Origin: Candidatus Sulfotelmatobacter sp.
Lineage (GTDB): Bacteria; Acidobacteriota; Terriglobia; Terriglobales; Acidobacteriaceae
Length of the DNA: 8,358 nucleotides
NCBI GenBank assembly: GCA_030049565.1
Contig: JASIKQ010000081.1
Coordinates: 1-8,358 of the forward strand
Direction: 5' to 3'
Shown: positions 6,404 to 8,358 of the stretch, in pieces
How the letters are laid out: the number at the start of each line of letters is the position of its first letter
Numbering within the stretch: the first letter of the stretch is position 1
Made by a program: the position numbers and the translations under genes
The notes under the pieces: model-generated
Told to the model about the DNA's origin: nothing
Database searches by the model: none
The model's input: only the letters and a program-made list of their open reading frames with translations

Positions 6404-6513
6404 GTCATGCTGAGCAGCGGAACGACCTTGGCAGTGCACACTTGTAGGGTGGGGACGGTAGGGATGCATCGCCTCCGCAGTCAGGGCCTTCGCTCGAATG
6501 CGCTCAGCATGAC
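6404..6513. repeat. 110-bp palindrome-ended intergenic element (REP/MITE-like)
   Basis: GTCATGCTGAGC (6404-6415) is repeated as its exact reverse complement GCTCAGCATGAC (6502-6513), a perfect 12-bp terminal inverted repeat around 86 bp. The interior holds two further perfect palindromes, GTGCAC (6434-6439) and GATGCATC (6463-6470), and the near-duplicated motif GTAGGGTGGGGACGGTAGGG. The right end lies 7 nt beyond the stop of the PilZ-GAF gene, so transcripts of that gene would end in this structure. From memory, 'GTCATGCTGAGCG...GCGAAG' sequences recur in intergenic DNA of Acidobacteriota; copy number cannot be judged from this window. No coding potential for a transposase is present. Confidence 0.7.
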
Positions 6514-6520
6514 TGTGGCA

Positions 6521-8221
6521 TTAGTGCGCGGCACTGGGTTTGGCTTGCGGCTCGTGCTGGCGATACCAGTTGTCGGCCTGCTGTTCGATCGCAGCCGCTT
6601 GAGCACGAGTCATGCCGTTGGCGAGAAAAGTCGCCAGATCCCTGCCGCCTTCCTGGCCGCCGGCGCGGGCAAGGACAGCCCAGAAATAGGCCCGGTTCGG
6701 ATCTTTTGGCAAGCCATGATGGCCGCCCCAGTAGAGCAGTCCCAGCTTGTATTGCGCCGAGACGCTGCCGTGTTCGGCGGCGCTGGTGAACCAGCGGGCG
6801 GCCTCTTTGTCGTTGGCAGCAATTCCCTGCTTCTCGTCGCCCTCGGCGTAGAGGCGCCCGAGCCTGTCTTCGGCGGCGGCATCGCCGCGCTGCGCCATAT
6901 CGCGAAGCTGGTCGAAGGTGGCGAGATCAACGGCTGCAACCGCCGATGCCGCTTGCGCAGACTCGGCGGACGGCCCGGAAGAAGCAAGAACCGTCGCTTC
7001 ACTGCTGCTTGCGCGAGAATGCAATTTTTGCTCAATCCATGACTGAATCCACGGAGCGCTGATGAAACCCAGCGCCAGGAAAATCGTGGCGGCGGCGCAG
7101 ATCAGCAGATAAAGATGAGCGCGCGGCAGGCGAATGCCGCCCACTTTATCCTGATCCTCTGCTGTTTGATCTTTGTCTTTACTGTCCGATTTTTTTGCCG
7201 CATCGTTCGCCGGTTCTTGCGGCAACTGCGCAAACAGCACGCTTCCTGGCGGGGCCGTAAAAGGTATCGGCCCGGCTGGGGTTGCAGAAACCTTCTTTGC
7301 CACCCGATCCATTGCGGAGAGAATCATCTCCACAAAGCGCTGAAGCAGTACCTCGCTCTTCTCATCGAAAGCGGCGGCTTCAGCGGAAAACACTTCTAGC
7401 AGTCCGATCACATTTTCGCCCAGCTTCACCGGCGTCGCCAGCATGGAGCGAATGCCAAGCTGACGACAGTTTTCGCCGTCGACGCGATCGTCAGCCTCGG
7501 CATCGTCGCAGCGCGATGTGGTCGCTGTACGCACGCATTCCCCGGAAAAACCTGAGCCGATTTGGAGGGCTGCGCCCACGGGCGGCGCGCAGTCGCCGGC
7601 GCTGGCGCGGCAGATCATGGTCTGAGGTTCTTTTCCGGTAAGGGCAATCGCCGCACCCGAAGCCCGCAGCAGAGCTTGCGAACGCGAGGCGATCACGGCA
7701 AGGACCGCTCCCAGATCGGAGCCCAGTGATTCGACTTCCCGCTGCACCGCGGAAAGCGCATTGAGGGTGTCGGTATGGTTCGGCCGCAACTCCACGTCTC
7801 CGGGTACCGGCACTGCTACCTTGGACGGCACGGCCTCGGGCGCCGCAGCATTCGCTGCCGCGGCCATGGCATTCAGAAACAGCCATTCACGCAGCCGGTG
7901 CAAAACCGGACTTGGCATGGCCGAAAGCGCTAAACCGGAACGGCCGGCAGGATTTGACCAAATTACCTGTGCCGGGGTGCAAATCTGTCCCGCGGCTTCG
8001 GCAAGGTCCAAACACAGATCGACCTTCTGGTTGATTTCCAATTGCGACGGACACTGGATGGCCACGCCAACTTCGCTGATATCGAGCACCTCGTAGAGCT
8101 CGATCATCTCCCCTTTGCCGGCGCTGAGGAAACTGGCGTAAGCCGGCGCGTGCACTTTTTGACGGACGCGGCGGCGCCGGTTCAGTGTGGGAGGTCGAGG
8201 AACCTTGGCGGCAGCCGACAT
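6521..8221 (-). CDS. PilZ-GAF-transmembrane-Sel1 repeat signalling protein
   Basis: A 566-residue multidomain protein. Residues 14-117 are a PilZ domain: the c-di-GMP motif RxxxR is Arg16-Arg20 and the partner motif D-x-S-x-x-G is DISEVG (47-52), both intact. After an Ala/Pro linker, about 155-300 form a GAF domain (RASGAAIAL, IGSGFSGECV, RSMLATPVKLGENVIGLLEVF) with five cysteines (203, 210, 228, 237, 251). A charged Lys/Asp linker (about 338-360) leads to one membrane helix at about 368-390. The C-terminal part has two or more Sel1-like repeats (about 447-482 and 485-521, with DRLGRLYAEG and YKLGLLYWGG). The positive-inside rule puts PilZ and GAF in the cytoplasm and the Sel1 part in the periplasm. 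No kinase, GGDEF or EAL domain is present, so it is a receptor or adaptor and not an enzyme. The start is ATG at 8221-8219, since the PilZ motif begins soon after it. Confidence 0.85.
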   Translation of the reverse strand: MSAAAKVPRPPTLNRRRRVRQKVHAPAYASFLSAGKGEMIELYEVLDISEVGVAIQCPSQLEINQKVDLCLDLAEAAGQICTPAQVIWSNPAGRSGLALSAMPSPVLHRLREWLFLNAMAAAANAAAPEAVPSKVAVPVPGDVELRPNHTDTLNALSAVQREVESLGSDLGAVLAVIASRSQALLRASGAAIALTGKEPQTMICRASAGDCAPPVGAALQIGSGFSGECVRTATTSRCDDAEADDRVDGENCRQLGIRSMLATPVKLGENVIGLLEVFSAEAAAFDEKSEVLLQRFVEMILSAMDRVAKKVSATPAGPIPFTAPPGSVLFAQLPQEPANDAAKKSDSKDKDQTAEDQDKVGGIRLPRAHLYLLICAAATIFLALGFISAPWIQSWIEQKLHSRASSSEATVLASSGPSAESAQAASAVAAVDLATFDQLRDMAQRGDAAAEDRLGRLYAEGDEKQGIAANDKEAARWFTSAAEHGSVSAQYKLGLLYWGGHHGLPKDPNRAYFWAVLARAGGQEGGRDLATFLANGMTRAQAAAIEQQADNWYRQHEPQAKPSAAH

Positions 8222-8250
8222 GAACAGACCCGAGTCGAAATTCTTGCTAC

Positions 8251-8278
8251 ATATTAACCCGAGAAAGCCGAAAAGTAA
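8251..8278 (-). promoter_or_regulatory. Possible promoter of the PilZ-GAF-Sel1 gene
   Basis: On the minus strand TTACTT (8278-8273) and TAATAT (8256-8251) are separated by 16 nt. Both hexamers match the sigma-70 consensus only partly. The resulting leader would be about 23 nt. A weak GGGT lies about 8 nt before the ATG. The remaining bases to the window end (8279-8358) show no gene that I can support. Confidence 0.3.
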
Positions 8279-8358
8279 GCAAATTAGAAGAGCACCTGCG
8301 AGGAAAATCCCAATTCAGTCGGCGCGTGTGCAAATTATTGCGGACAGCAAGACAGCTT

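Noticed and set aside
6407..7042. Plus-strand open frame of 211 codons opposite the Sel1 repeats
   Set aside because: It begins inside the palindromic element and runs antisense to a confidently identified gene; no domain or ribosome binding site supports it.
1..8358. CRISPR array, tRNA or rRNA genes, prophage or transposase genes
   Set aside because: No regularly spaced repeats, tRNA-like cloverleaf, rRNA stretch or transposase motif was seen on either strand.

Overview
The window (8,358 nt, GC-rich, no rRNA, tRNA, phage or transposase genes seen) looks like chromosomal DNA of a soil-type Acidobacteriota (Terriglobia / Koribacter-like). This is inferred from four things: a lipoprotein beta-propeller of the YVTN type, a secreted S9 peptidase with an N-terminal propeller, an AmmeMemoRadiSam-type radical SAM gene, and a 'GTCATGCTGAGC' palindromic intergenic element of a kind I associate from memory with these genomes. 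No lineage marker gene is present, so this is a moderate-confidence call.

Layout. The left edge cuts a plus-strand lipoprotein gene (3-1286), whose lipobox is still visible in the first 32 bases. Everything after it is on the minus strand. Reading right to left in the direction of transcription: a membrane protein joining PilZ, GAF, one transmembrane helix and Sel1-like repeats (8221-6521); a 249-nt gap holding a 110-bp element with perfect 12-bp inverted ends; an AmrS-like radical SAM enzyme (6271-5144) followed within 22 nt by a small membrane-anchored protein of unknown function (5121-4459); a gap of about 200 nt; a secreted prolyl-oligopeptidase-family peptidase (4247-2061); and a VapBC-type toxin-antitoxin pair (1954-1310) that converges on the lipoprotein gene with only 23 nt between stop codons.

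How the parts work together. The toxin-antitoxin pair is the clearest functional unit. It has a near-consensus sigma-70 promoter (TTGACA, 17 nt, TATACT) with an inverted repeat over its -35 and spacer, and the -10 is so close to the antitoxin ATG that the mRNA should be leaderless. amrS and the unknown membrane gene probably form a two-gene operon; the usual AmrS partners (AMMECR1 and Memo) are not in the window. The PilZ-GAF-TM-Sel1 protein looks like a device that could pass a cytoplasmic cyclic-di-GMP or GAF-ligand signal to an extracytoplasmic protein-binding domain. It is the best candidate for something not well described here. The remaining genes look like independent housekeeping or accessory units.
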